Assembly: GCA_034008185.1 (NCBI GenBank) | Contig: CM067087.1 | Coordinates: 48,563,590 to 48,627,589, forward strand | Length of the DNA stretch: 64,000 bases | Source: Gorsachius magnificus | Lineage: Eukaryota > Chordata > Aves > Pelecaniformes > Ardeidae | Reading direction: 5' to 3' | Part shown: positions 12,997-24,300 of the stretch, piece after piece | Numbering within the stretch: position 1 is the stretch's first letter | How the letters are laid out: each line of letters opens with the position of its first letter | Made by a program: the position numbers and the translations under genes | The notes under the pieces: generated by a model | The model's input: only the letters and a program-made list of their open reading frames with translations | Database searches by the model: none | Told to the model about the DNA's origin: nothing

Positions 12997-13569
12997 TGTC
13001 GTGATTTAACCCCAGCCAGCAACTCAGCCCCACACAGCTGCTCACTGACTGCCCGCGGTGGGATGGGGGAGAGGATTGGAAGGGCAAAAGTGAGAAAACG
13101 GGTGGGTTGAGATAAAGGCAGTTTAATGGGGAAAGCAAGAGCTGCGTGCAAGCAAAGCAAACCCAGGAATCCATTCCCTGCTTCCCATGGCAGGGGGGTG
13201 CTCAGCCATCCCCAGGACAGCCGGGCTCCATCACGCATAACGGTGACTTGGGCAGACAAACGCCATCGTTCCCAACGTCCCCCCCTCCCCCCCCGCTCGA
13301 TGTGCTCACAGGCGCCAAGGTGTGGGGTACCCCGGGGGGCAGTGGGGTCAGCTGTCCCGACCGTGCCCCCCCCAGCTCCCCGTGTCCCCCAGCCCCTCGC
13401 TGGTGGGGTGGGGTGAGCGGCAGGAACGGCCTTGGCTCTGTGTGAGCCCGGCTCAGCAGGGACGAACCCATCCCGGGGTTATCAGCCCCGTGGCCAGCAC
13501 AAATCCCAAACACAGCCCCGTACCAGCTACTGGGAAGAAAATTAACTGTACCCCAGCCAAAACCAGCAC
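12997..13569 (-). mobile_element. Near-complete solo LTR of an endogenous retrovirus, nested insertion
   Basis: The plus strand begins TGTCGTGATTTAACCCCAGC and ends near CCCAGCCAAAACCAGCAC. In minus orientation this is a roughly 570-base LTR running from TG to CA-type ends. GGTTGAGATAAAGGCAGTTT (R/U5) is retained. The region corresponding to the TATA box has been replaced by a C-rich tract around 13275-13300. CpG content is high. It interrupts a family 2 element of opposite orientation. Possible degenerate 6-base target duplications are GTTGGG (12991-12996) and GTTCTG (13570-13575), agreeing at four of six bases. No internal viral genes are present, so it is a solo LTR. Confidence 0.88.
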
Positions 13570-13655
13570 GTTCTGGTGAGTGTGAGGAGGAAGGAGCAGC
13601 AGAGAGGAACTGTCCCGAACTGACCACAACCCCCCCTTCCCACTGAGCCTGCAAT
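13570..13655 (+). mobile_element. LTR family 2 element, right part (after nested insertion)
   Basis: Resumes the family 2 order after the inserted LTR: GAGTGTGAGGAGGAAGGAGC, AGCAGAGAGGAACTG, then CGAACTGACCACAACCCCCC. In intact copies of this family these blocks follow the module left of 12996, so both sides belong to one older element. Similarity ends near 13655. Confidence 0.7.
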
Positions 13656-13935
13656 GGATGCCAAGTATTCCTGGCAACACTGATTTAATACATTTGCCAA
13701 ATGCAATTTTACCTGAGCATTTTTGTGTCCAAGACACCTTTTTGGCAGCATCAGAAAATGACTACAGGTCTCTGACAAGCGAATTAAAATTCCCAGTGAA
13801 CATAAACTTTTACAAATGATTGATCGGGAGCTGGTTAAATTATTTGTTGTGACATTAAGCAATCTGCTGATTTAGTCGCTGCATAGAAAATAGCAAGAAC
13901 TTCTCATTATCCCATTAAAATTGTCCAAAGGTACA

Positions 13936-14208
13936 GCGTGAGGACAGCTTTCCGGCCCACACGCCTGCAGTGCGGAGCCAGCGCGGGCTGCCCGGGGCCT
14001 GCAGGGGAGGCCCTGCCCCGGCGCCCAGCACCTCCTCCCTCGCCTTTTCCACTGACCTGCGCGCTCCCTGGGCTGGTTTTTGAATTTTTTTCCCTCAATC
14101 CTGTGAGGAAAGCGCTGCCAGGCGGTGTGTTGCCCTCTCTTCCACGCGCCTTCCCAGAGGCGGCACCGGTGCGGCCTGGGGCCTGGCTGTGCCGGCGGCG
14201 GAACATGG
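13936..14208. other. CpG-rich block
   Basis: GC- and CpG-rich sequence lying between the LTR cluster and a CR1 copy, with GCGCGGGC, GCGCGCTC, GGCGGCACCGG and GCCGGCGGCGG. It could be a small CpG island or simply GC-rich repeat-derived DNA. Open frames run through it on both strands, as expected for stop-poor GC-rich sequence. None is recognisable. Confidence 0.5.
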
Positions 14209-14625
14209 CCAGAGGAGAGCAACCAGGCTGGTGAGGGGGCTGGAGCACAAGGCTTACGAGGAGCGGCTGGGGGAGCTGGGGGGGTTCAGCCTGGAGCAGA
14301 GGAGGCTGAGGGGAGCCCGGGGGGGCCGGGGGGGCGGGCTCTGCTCCCAGGGAAGGGGTGATGGGACGAGGGGCAATGGCCTCAAGTTGTGCCAGGGCAG
14401 GGTGAGGCTGGACATGGGGAACAATTCCTTCCCCAAAGGGCTGTCAGGCTCTGGAAGGGGCTGCCCAGGGAGGTGGTCGAGTCCCCAGCCCTGGAGGGAT
14501 TTAAAAGAAGGAGAGATGAGGTGCTGAGGGCCAGGGTTTGGGGGTGGGATGGCAGGGTTAGGTTAAAGGTTGGACTCGATGATCTTAAAGGGTTTTCCAA
14601 CCAAAGTGATTCTGTGAGTCTATGG
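14209..14625 (+). mobile_element. CR1 LINE, 5'-truncated, C-terminal ORF2 and 3' end
   Basis: The plus-strand translation around 14210 reads [20 protein letters not shown], then [11 protein letters not shown] and later TRGNGLKL. In another frame it continues [17 protein letters not shown]. This is the C-terminal region of CR1 ORF2, followed by the 3' end (GGTTGGACTCGATGATCTTA, GATTCTGTGAGTCTATG). The copy is defective. About 60 bases expected after GLRRLRG-type codons are replaced by a G-rich tract at 14315-14340, and a frameshift lies near 14430-14440. It is 5'-truncated like most CR1 copies, with no RT catalytic domain. Confidence 0.93.
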
Positions 14626-14974
14626 TGGGGCCTGTGTGGAGCTGACTGGAGCCGGCTGGAACCGACCATGCCTGGCCCAGGGCATCCCCGGCTTCTCCTC
14701 ACCGAGGCCCCAGCAGCGCCCGCAGCCAGGGCTTGCCACCGGGACAGGTGGCCCTGATTTCTAGTTTCCTACAGTTAAAAGGGGGTGCTTGTCCAAGCTA
14801 ACGCATACTTTGAAAGCCTGGGTAGAGAGGAAGGAGCGCAAGCCTCAGGAATGCAGTGTCACACCGGCTGAGGGTAGCACCGTCAGGAGAACAAGAAAAA
14901 GTAATTCCCGATATCTTTGAAAGACCCATTTTCCCCGTCTCCACACTGTACACAGAAACACCTTGCCTTTAATT
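14626..14974. other. Spacer between two CR1 copies
   Basis: GC-rich for the first ~130 bases, then more neutral. No repeat family or gene was recognised. A CR1 tail ends just before it and a second CR1 starts after it. Confidence 0.5.
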
Positions 14975-15306
14975 ATCACCAGGTATCAGTACCTAAGGGG
15001 TGGCTACAAGGAAGATGGAGACTCCCTTTTCACAAGGAGTCATGTGGAGAGGACAAGGGGGAATGGGCACAAGTTGCTCTTGGGGAGATTCCAACTGGAC
15101 AGGAGAGGGAAATTTTTCCCCATGAGAACAGCCAACCATCGGAATAATCTCCCCAGGGGAGGGGTTGACTCCACCACATTGGACACTTTCGAGACGCAGC
15201 TGGACAGGGTGCTGGGCCATCTTCTCTAGGCTGGGCTCTTGCCCAGAAAGGTTGGACCAGATGATCCTTGAGGTCCCTTCCAACCTGGGGTTCTATAATT
15301 CTATAG
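14975..15306 (+). mobile_element. CR1 LINE, 5'-truncated, second copy
   Basis: One continuous plus-strand frame (stop at 15227-15229) reads YLRGGYKEDGDSLF, RTRGNGHKLLLGRFQLD, NLPRGGVDSTTLDTFE and LDRVLGHLL. This is the C-terminal end of CR1 ORF2, in the same frame throughout. The 3' end follows: GGTTGGACCAGATGATCCTT, CCTTCCAACCTGGGGTTCTA, ATTCTATAG. The copy is less damaged than its neighbour at 14209-14625 and belongs to a different subfamily. It is 5'-truncated, with no RT catalytic residues. Confidence 0.95.
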
Positions 15307-16163
15307 CTACGCATGCAACTTCCAAATCCTTTTGTAAAAGTTTTATTGTAAGTACTCGAAAAATTTTAAACCAGGTTGCCTGTAAGTTCATCAGATCAAA
15401 CATTTCTTTGCCTATTCTTGACCCTTGAATTCTTCATGCAAGGAAAATATCCCTGTGTCTCTTTCACAATGTAGGAATCTACTGGAGATCAAAAGCTTAC
15501 TCATAGAAAAGTAATAACAGAAGTAGCTGGAGCTATAGGATAAGAATAGACATTACCTCAGGTGCCCAGAGAATGTAAAATTTGGCATGGTAAATCAAGA
15601 GGCTGGTTAAATTCATTATTTTGTCTGCCATCAAACTGCAGTTCCTGTCACCACTTATAAAATAGCAAAACCTTTTGAATTCATGAATGTGATGAAATTG
15701 CTCAAAGATACATTAACACAGTCTTTATGGAGAAATTAGACCTGAATGATAATGACTGAAACTCTGCTATAAATACGACCATGCCAATACATGCTATTTC
15801 TTTAATACACACTGTGAAAGCGTTTAGAAGATGCTGAAGATTCAGAGAAATACTAAGTATAGAAATTTTGTTATAAACTTACAATTTACCATAGGAAAAA
15901 TAGTAATAGTGAAAAATATGATAAAAAAATTGAAAGAAAGCAAGCAAAGGAGAGTTTTCTAGCTTTGCAATTTCCTTATCAGACCCTATCGCCAAACTTC
16001 AGCTGGGAGTTTCATGCTGAGGACATGGGAAAAGACCAGTGTCAGTGAGAAGAAAGAAAAGCTCTTTCACATGTGATGTATTTCAAGACTGGAACTTGGT
16101 GTTCCAACCAAATTGGTGAGCTATAGACATAGTTTTGTTATCCCTGGAACCTGCAGAACAACC

Positions 16164-16180
16164 GGGGGGGGGGGGGGGGG
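16164..16180 (+). repeat. 17-base G homopolymer
   Basis: Uninterrupted G run preceded by ACC and followed by ACACTG. It is the longest G run in the window and a likely length-variable site. Confidence 0.9.
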
Positions 16181-16707
16181 ACACTGAAAAGCAGATGATG
16201 TAACCCTCCTGTCCTTCCTCAATCACAGTTGTTGTCAGCTGTAATCAGTTAATTGAGCTCAACCACACCCATACTGCTAAAGCAAACGCTGAACCTTATT
16301 CTGTAGGATCCAGTGTGGAGCTGAAAGTGATGCTGCCTCTGGTTTGTTCTGTTTATATCTTTAAATTGAATTTAGAAGTGAGGTTTTGGTTGGGTTTTTT
16401 TTAATATATCCTTTTTGAATAAGTTGGGGTCTTTTGTTTCTGGGGTGATGTAAAGCTAATCTAGATCAGTTTCTGAATGCATTCAAAAGTGTGCTGTGCC
16501 TTAACCTGTATTCCCCTCTATACTCTTTTTTTGGGAGTCTTGGTGTGTAAGTAAAGTTTCCTCTGATATTAGTGGCTATAGAGTATTTTGGATGGATCCA
16601 ATTTGCAGAGTTTTATACATACTAAACTTAGTTCCCTATTTCAAAGGGAAGCCTACTGTAATATTGTCTTTTCAGGGACTGCAATCTTAATGGATATGGT
16701 GGTCTTT

Positions 16708-16709
<2 letters not shown>

Positions 16710-16739
<30 letters not shown>
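16710..16739 (+). repeat. 30-base T homopolymer
   Basis: Uninterrupted T run, preceded by a short TTTTC. It could be an ancient poly-A tail on the minus strand, but no retroposed gene body or target duplication is visible beside it. Confidence 0.85.
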
Positions 16740-17807
16740 CCCCTGATAAGGGTTTTGTTTGCTTGGGTAATCTAAGAACTTTCCAAAGGATGTGCAAACA
16801 ATTAAACCTACATTTGCAGAGCCCTTTTTAAGTGTTATTCTCAATGGACTTCCCAAGTAAGATGCTCTTTAGCTAATTTAATTTTTTTTAAAACTAAGCG
16901 TTCGTGTTTATAGCTACCCTTGTTAAAGCTAGCCACTATATATAGACAAAAAAATATATGCTTAAAACCAGATTATATTAGAAATGTACCCTTATTACCT
17001 CAGCTTTATCCATTGCAGAAACAGTTTCCTTAAGACTGAAACCTTATTATCTGTTATTATGGATCTGCCTAACTTTAACAGAAGGTTTGAACAATATTAC
17101 AGCTTTTGGGATGCTAATTTTTTTATTTTAAGATATTTGACTGTTACCTTGGTTCTTTGTTTACAAAGCTGCTGGTCTTGTTCTAATGTTTTGAAACTTT
17201 TGTTTATCCTCTCTTTTTTGCTTTTCTTAGTCCTTTAACAACCTGATTCGTGCTTTGAATATTCTGCCTGGTCAAGTGGTCCTACCTACCAGATTTGGGG
17301 AATATGGCATATTAATATTAAGTTTGTTGGCTTGGGACAGTCAAATTAAAACAGAAATAACTCATTTCCTGGCTACCATATGAAGGAAAAAGCATCGAGT
17401 GTTCCCAAATGGCTGCACAGCTGAGTCTCGCTGTGCCGTGGCTGGGTGCTGAGATGCTCTTCCTTGGTAGCGAAGCCATTGTTTTCAGTGTTTTGGAGGC
17501 TTGAAATGATCACATTAAAGAGCTTTCATAGGAGATCTTTCTGGGTTGCTGGGAGGTGTGGAGGCTTCATGTGGGTTAAGCAGTCCATGATGATTTACGT
17601 TGTCATAGGAGCACTGTCAGTGTGCTGCTCTTTTTACGTCTCTTGTTTCACGAAAGACTTTTTGTTTAGTCACAGCAGGACTGTATGAATCCTAGTTTTT
17701 AGCCATTACTGTCAGAAATAACTTCCCTTTTTCGTACCGTAGCTCAATCTATCTTTTTGGTTCTCGTCTCAGACAAAATCTTGCTCCTGTTAAAGGTCCA
17801 GGAGAGT

Positions 17808-17868
17808 AGTATCATTCATTTAATGATTTATTTAATCATTAATTCATTAGTATCATTAGTATCATTGT
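17808..17868. repeat. AT-rich low-complexity repeat
   Basis: TAGTATCATT-type units recur three times, with a short self-complementary core (TTTAATGATT and AATCATTAA). Likely a degenerate simple repeat. Confidence 0.6.
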
Positions 17869-19639
17869 CCCCCCTCACCCCCTGTCCCCAGTGGAAGTGC
17901 TTGTGTAATGTTTTCATACCTGTGTGAGATTTCCTTTCTGTATCCTGTTCTGAAGGACATTCAAAGACATTCATTCTATTCATTTTGACAAGTGAGGCAT
18001 ATGAATAGTCTTATCAGTTCAATAATATAAGTGCTGCTCTTTCAAACCAGCTTGGTGAGTGCTATTTCCTATTTCTGGTTTAAGTTTGCTATCTGCCCAA
18101 GCTCCTTCAGAACAACAGTCTGGGAAAGTAGGAATATCAAAGCTGCTTCCAAACACCAGCGAGCAATACATGTTACTGACCTTTGGATTGGGAGCAGTGG
18201 CTAAATCCCATGTGCTGACAAAGCAATTTTCTTTTGTTTTCATACTGTTTAATTCATGTTTTGTTGAATTCAAAGAAATTTAATTCACCGCTTTGCTAAC
18301 CGTTATGTCCCCCGTAAAAATACATTTAAAAGAAATACATTCCAGTCTGGGTTTGGTTTTGTTTAGTATGCAGCTACACACACAAAGTTCTCCAGATGCT
18401 TTCTACTCCTTTAGTTTTTGCTTTCAATGCTGGTATGTAATAATGTGTTTGTGTTGTCATGGTAATTGAAACTGGAGTTGTCAGAATGTGGAAATCGCTT
18501 GCATTAAGCTGGCACGTAGAAGCCCGGTTGAAGAACACCATGCAACCGTAGGATTGGTTTAAGGTTGATGCAGCCAGAGGTTATACAGAGAGAGACGTTC
18601 ATTCCGTTTGTTTAATTGGTTTCTAAGAAGCTTTCCAGGCATTGAAATTATGGAGCGTTGTCTCTTCATGTGCTGAAATATCCACTTCAGGCTATTTCCG
18701 CAGACCGTTGTAACGTGTGGGTTTTTTTGGACTTGATGCCGCAGTCCTATGCGTGAGCAGATTCGTTCTCATTTCCCAAGTTCAGAGGCGCTTGCAATGA
18801 GGTTTGGTGTTTGGTTGATGCACCTGAATGTCCGAAAGGGAAAGAGGAGGGTTTCGGAAGAGGGGTGCACAGTTGTTACTGCCCTTTGAGGACAGGGGAT
18901 CCTGTGAGAAGGGTGAAATGGGACAGGGCCATAAGTGATTTTATTTGGCTTATAGAGCGTTATGAGCTCAAAGTTTGAGGAAAAGTTACTTTAAATCTTG
19001 ACATATATAACAGCTTTGTCAGGATTTGATGAAATTACATTTTCAGCTACTTTTATGTTTTATGACTATTTTAAGATAAGCAAGTAAGTGAAAAAAAGTC
19101 TGGAAGAAATTAAGAAATTGTCTTAAATACAGAATCTATTATAACGAACCCATTTCTGAGAGACATGTTTCTAACCAGTTTCCAAAGCTATCCAGGGGTT
19201 GTCTGTTTTCCTTGCACATCTGTCTTTACCTCTGCAAAGTTGGGGTTTTTTTTAATATCTAACTCAAATCTCCATTTCTGGAATATTTGCCATATTTCTG
19301 TTGTGTTAAAGCGATGGGCTTTTGAAGTGTTTTCTAGAATAAGGTTCAATATTTCAGTCTTTTCTTGTAGATTTTTCTTTTCTAAACTGCTGCTCTTTCA
19401 AATTAACTACACTTTATTTTTAACCTGCAGGCAGTGCCTACAACTAAACAGTAATCCGTTTAAGGCCTTATCGAAAGCAAGTCAAGCAAAAAGATAATTT
19501 CAGGTGGCATTCAGGGCATGCTTTATTCTGTCTGTAAGGCTTCCCGTATGATACCTGCTTTTATTTGCAATAGCTTTGTAGATTCAGGTTTAGCTTCTGA
19601 TCCAGATCCTATAGTGCAGAACTGTTGCACCATTTCTCA

Positions 19640-20815
19640 ACCTACATTTCTGCAGCTGATTATTTCTGAGACTAAGAAATAATGTACCTATCCTCGAATC
19701 ACAGACAATCTTTTGCAAACCATTTCTACCAAGATCTTTTTGGACTCTAATTGTGTCTCCCAGTGTGCCTGCAGACCTTCCTAGCTTAGACCTATCTTCA
19801 GACCTTATGGGAGCAGCCTCTCTTCTGTCATCAAGATTAATGATGAAAATAACGAATAGTCCTGGACTCAGCGCTGATCAAGAACTCCACCTCATGCCTT
19901 TTGCCTTGTAGACAGTGAATCACTGATAGCCATAGTACCATTTTTTTCTATAGCTATTTACCCTTTAGTAGTATATTTTAGCTGATGTTTAGACTAGGAG
20001 ACAGAATTGTGTGATGATGCCAAAAGTCTTTTTAGAATCCTGAAATGTGGCACCAGTTACTTCCCATGCTATGAGGCTTGTTAACTCGTTATGCCCCGCT
20101 CCTGATGAATCCCTGCTCAGTTACTCATTTCCTGGTTTTCTTTCAGGTGACTTACGAACTGGGGAAGTAAAGAAAGTTAAAGTAATTAGGCTATAACTTC
20201 TTCCTCCTCCTTTTAAGGCAGGCATTATTTTTGCTCTTTTAAAGGCTTTTGTACCCATATCCATCATGTGCTTTCAGAAATAATTCTAATGATAACAACT
20301 TTCAAGCAGTAACAGCTCTGATATCCATCCGCTTCTCTAAGACTTTGGGCAAGTTTAATACGGCATGGCTGATTTGGAATGATTTGACCTACATATTTTT
20401 CCTAATTTTTTCTTTCCCTGTTCTGTCCTGATATTGTCCCACTCTTTTTTTTTTTTTTTTTTTGGTAGCTTTTAATTGTGGAAACCAGTTGATTACAATT
20501 AGGCTTCTTAGTAACAACTGTCAATAAAACAATAAACACTTCAGGCTTCTTGACACAATATGTCAATAGCTTGCTTTCACCCTCAAGCTGCTGACCAAAG
20601 AGTTTTCCTTGATCCTCCTCTTACTCTGAAGTGTATTTGTAGAATTTCTTGTCCTTTGTCTCTTGTTAATTGTACCTCAATTCATTTGTTCACTTTTCTG
20701 GCGCTGCCTTTGCGTGCTCATGGTACTCTTTTATACTTATATCTGACAGTTTCGCCCTTCAGATGCTTACATCTTGTGCTTGAAGTCAATGAAGAAATTA
20801 ATTTCTAGCCAAGAT
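19640..20815 (-). mobile_element. Ancient CR1-type LINE ORF2 relic (antisense)
   Basis: Read on the minus strand, the segment follows the order of a CR1-family ORF2 over ~1.2 kb. Near 20631-20651 the connector motif KKFYKYT is legible (family KKRFYKYI). Around 20350-20390 the bases align with the start of the RT domain (family SAGPDEIHP). Near 19756-19797 a decayed form of the catalytic FADDT region reads EDRSKLGRSAGTLGD (family ADDTKLGGVASTLED). The aspartate pair is lost and stop codons interrupt all frames, so it is long dead. A 19-base T run at 20445-20463 interrupts it. It is far more diverged than the CR1 copies at 14-15 kb. The left edge could extend toward 19540. Confidence 0.85.
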
Positions 20816-21308
20816 GACTAAAACTTAAAATATTGATATCCTTCCTTTGTATTGGGGCAGTCAACATCACCTTTTTTCTTTATTTTCCTTTTTGTTAAGG
20901 AAAAAAAAAAAAGCTTCCTCTTCTTGATTTCTTTTTTTCCATATGTCTGTCTCGGGCAACCTTGTCTGTCAGTTCTCTGGGTTTGTTACAGTGTTACTTA
21001 TGAACATACGTTGTTTTTATTTGCTATTGTCTTATATGACTTTCTTTTTGTGGTTACCTGTAAATTCAGGAGGTAGTCTAGGGAATTGTTCAGGTTCAAA
21101 TTTGGGTAATCTCGCCAGCCCAACCTGTGGTTGTCCTCCCTGCTTATCCTGTATTTTTGAGTTAAAAAGCCACCATATTTTATATATAGCAGTACATCAA
21201 TGAAAAATGTTATACATCTGTTTAATACTTTCTTGTGTAGTAATATCATATATGACTTCATTTATAACTACCTAAAGAAAAGCACCTCTCAATTCATGAA
21301 ATTAGAAG
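20816..21308. other. Noncoding stretch, nothing recognised
   Basis: T-rich sequence. It could include more of the adjacent LINE relic (its 5' side), but I cannot trace the match. No gene seen. Confidence 0.5.
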
Positions 21309-21387
21309 CTGTCCCTGCTCGCTGCAGGGGGGGTTGGACTAGATTACCTTTAAAGGTGCCTTCCAACCCAAACTGTTCTATGATTCT
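21309..21387 (+). repeat. CR1 LINE 3' tail fragment
   Basis: Begins CTGTCCCTGCTCGCTGCAGG and contains GGTTGGACTAGATTACCTTT, AAAGGTGCCTTCCAACCCAA and CTATGATTCT. This is a clean match to the last 80 bases of a young-looking CR1 subfamily, in plus orientation and strongly 5'-truncated. Confidence 0.93.
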
Positions 21388-24300
21388 AAACTGAGTCAAA
21401 CATAAAAAAGCATCTTGTCCTAAAGTGTCCAATGCCCGTGCCCCCAGCTGGGGCAAACCAGACAAACCAGGTTCTGGATACTGCTTTCACTACCTTACAG
21501 GTTGTTACTGATACAACATATTCTCCAAGTGGCACCAATGTTTTTTTTTCACCCAAATCTGTGGTTCACCTTTTTGTATTTTGACATTTTAATTTCTTTT
21601 GGTTTTTAAGACATATTAATTTAAAACTATGGAATACCCAGATTGGGTAGGGGTTTTCTTAATCTTTGAGATAAGGAACTAAAATCTCCCTTTTAAAATG
21701 GAAAATTTTTTAGGAAGCACTTGCATCAGGTGTTCCATACATTCCCTGAACCATATATTCCCTATTTACAATGGCTTCAAAAATTTAGTCAGGGAAGTGA
21801 AAGCAATAGAGTGGAATGTAAGAAGGAGAAAAGAGCTGAAAATAAGACAAGGAAACTTTAAAAGGAGCAAAAAGCTAAGTTGGGGTCAGTGTGGAGGAAG
21901 GAGCCTTTTCCAAAGTATGGTTTCATGCCTGGAGTAAACCACACTTGCGCTCCTTGCCTTGCACTGCTTTCCTTTCAGCAGCAGGTGAAATTCAGGATGC
22001 TAACTTTAAAATCCTGGGTGCTCTGGGAACAGCTTCCCAGCAAGGTGTTTTATGTACCATGATGCAGCAATCAAAATGGCCCAAATCTCTTAAATAAACT
22101 TTTATTGTACAAATGGGAGCTACTGGCAGAGCGCTCTCTGGCTGTCTTATGTCATGAATTTATCTGCTCTACCTGAAATTGCTTGGCAGACATTTATAGT
22201 TTTGTGGTTAGAAGCCACAAAACAAGCAACCTTATGTTTTCTTTCTCTGACCTATAGCATTCCTTCCTCAAATGCTATTAATACCTCTTGGGCTTGGCAA
22301 CCACAGTGATTTAAAATGTTAATGGTATGTGACAGACCCTTCACGCTTATTAGCTCTCTTCCTGCCTAGTGCAATTAAACCTGATAATGAGCCTTCTACA
22401 ACCCTAAAGGAGGGAAAGTATAAAATGCTACTCCTAAAAAAAGAAAAACAATTATATCCCAATATCTCTGGAAAGACTTTGAGAGGGATATGCAGGCATG
22501 TAGCATCATTTATCTAGTTACTGCAAAGTAACTTGAGGAAACATGGGGAATAGTTCTACTGCATGTGCTGATGTACCACTCTGTTCATAAACTGGGCTAA
22601 GAATTATTGCTGTCACTGGCTTCCTTTGCTGTAAAAAGTGCCTTGTAAATCTGCATTCCCCTACTGGTAGGCAAAAAAAAAAAAGTTTGTTTGGGTTTTT
22701 TGTTTACTGGCAAGACTGCATGTTTCATTTTAATGGCCAACAAATTTCTAACTGGAGGTTGTGCAAATAGGTGCTTCTGAGTGTTACCCATGCAGGTCCC
22801 AGCTCAGGGAAACATGTAAGCATGTGTGTGGTCCAGTGTTTTGAGAAGAAGACATTTCATTCAGCCGGTATGGCTGATCGCAAGACATCTCACTACAGTG
22901 ACTCCTGTACTTCTTTAAAGTAAGAATTATTTGCAAAGATTATTCAGAAAATATATTCTAAAAGAAATTTGGAAAAACCCCTTGATATGCACTTTGAAAA
23001 CCAAAAATTATCTTTTAAGTCTAATTATTTCAGCAAGAACAAATGGGACAGGGCAAAGCAGTTAGCTGTTAGGCTGTTCAAAGTGTCTGTGCCAAATAGG
23101 GAAGCCGATAGCGCGGGAGACCTGTGGAATAAGCAAGGTCTGTAACTCTCTGCCTCTGAGATTATGAATTGGAGGAAAACGTGACAATGAGTTTGTGATG
23201 TGGAAGCTAAGAACAAATCAAAGGCATCTCAGACAAAAGTCATCAAAAGCCAAATGGAAGCAGCTTTCATGGTTTTTCTGTGAGGGTAGTTATTCCTGAG
23301 GGTTTGATTGGCTTGGCCCTCTACGCGGACACACGTTTTATAATGACGTTACCTAGGTGGCCGTTTCTTACTCGGAGTGCTCCGTCTGAATTGTTTTCAC
23401 CAGCCTTGGCGATGACTCTGGTACCTTGGAATCAGTATGTCCGAACAGACTGAGTGATTGCAGGAGCATAGAAGGCACAAGTTAAACTTAGAAAGGGCTT
23501 TGTTCATTTACCTGGGAAATTTAATTTGGATTAATGTATGTTCTCATTCAAAAGTGAAATACCTATTCACTAATTCTCATGAAAACTGCTTTAAGGGATA
23601 TCAGTTCTGGTTATTACTGGGGATCCCTATTTGACAATTATCAAAAAAATAAGCCAGCCTTTGTATCAACAATGTTTTGCAGTCTAAAAATAATCTCTGA
23701 TATCATTAATTCTGTCTCCTTGTGCCAGTTACTGGTGCTTTTACCCAGAAGTAAGTGTTCAGTAGGATCCAAACTTGTAATACAAAAACAACCCCTTAGC
23801 ATAAAGAGTAACGGGTTGGGCAACAATACTTTATCGTCATGGAGAAGTCCAGAGTGGGAAATATAGTATGCACTTTTGGATATGTAGTACTGTTGTTTGA
23901 GCAACAGGGCTGGGTTTGGGGTTGGATTCCTGCTTCTGGGAGCAAGGTAAGCAGCAGTAGTGTGGCCAGATGTGATGATGTCCCTTGAGAGGCAGGGCTG
24001 CGAGGATGGGAAGTGGGAAGTAAAGGCATGGACCTTTTACCATTAAGGTCTACCACAACAGGAGGAAAAAAACCCCAACCCTGTCATTGGTTTGTGATTA
24101 ATTCTCCAGTGTGCATTTCAAGATGGCTGATTACGTGTGTCCTGTGTGAGATGTGTTCTGTGGGTCAAGGCTCTATGTCAGCGCTTGCTTCATTTTTCCT
24201 TCCAAAGTGTGTGGTGGTACCTACGTGTCTTTGGTACGTTGCCTTGCTTCCAACTTTTAGCATGGGGTACTAAAACTATATTGAAGCTGAAACAAAATGC

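Larger units (their letters stand above)
15307..19639. other. Noncoding stretch with long homopolymers
   Basis: AT-rich sequence without a recognised gene. Homopolymers at 16164-16180 (G) and 16710-16739 (T) are listed separately. Several GTAAGT-type donors (15350, 16551, 18055) occur without convincing acceptor partners. The part near 19540-19640 may belong to the antisense LINE relic that follows. Confidence 0.5.

Noticed and set aside
12819..13259. 146-codon minus-strand open frame
   Set aside because: Lies across the nested LTR. GC-rich repeat DNA is poor in stop codons, so this is a by-product.
14125..14361. GC-rich open frames on both strands around 14.1-14.4 kb
   Set aside because: They are shifted readings of a CpG-rich block and a CR1 copy, not separate genes.
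16710..16739. Processed pseudogene suggested by the 30-base T run
   Set aside because: No adjacent open or gene-like sequence on the minus strand and no flanking direct repeats.
21085..21110. tRNA B-box-like GGTTCAAATTT
   Set aside because: Lacks the conserved GGTTCRANNCC core, and no cloverleaf arms could be placed around it.
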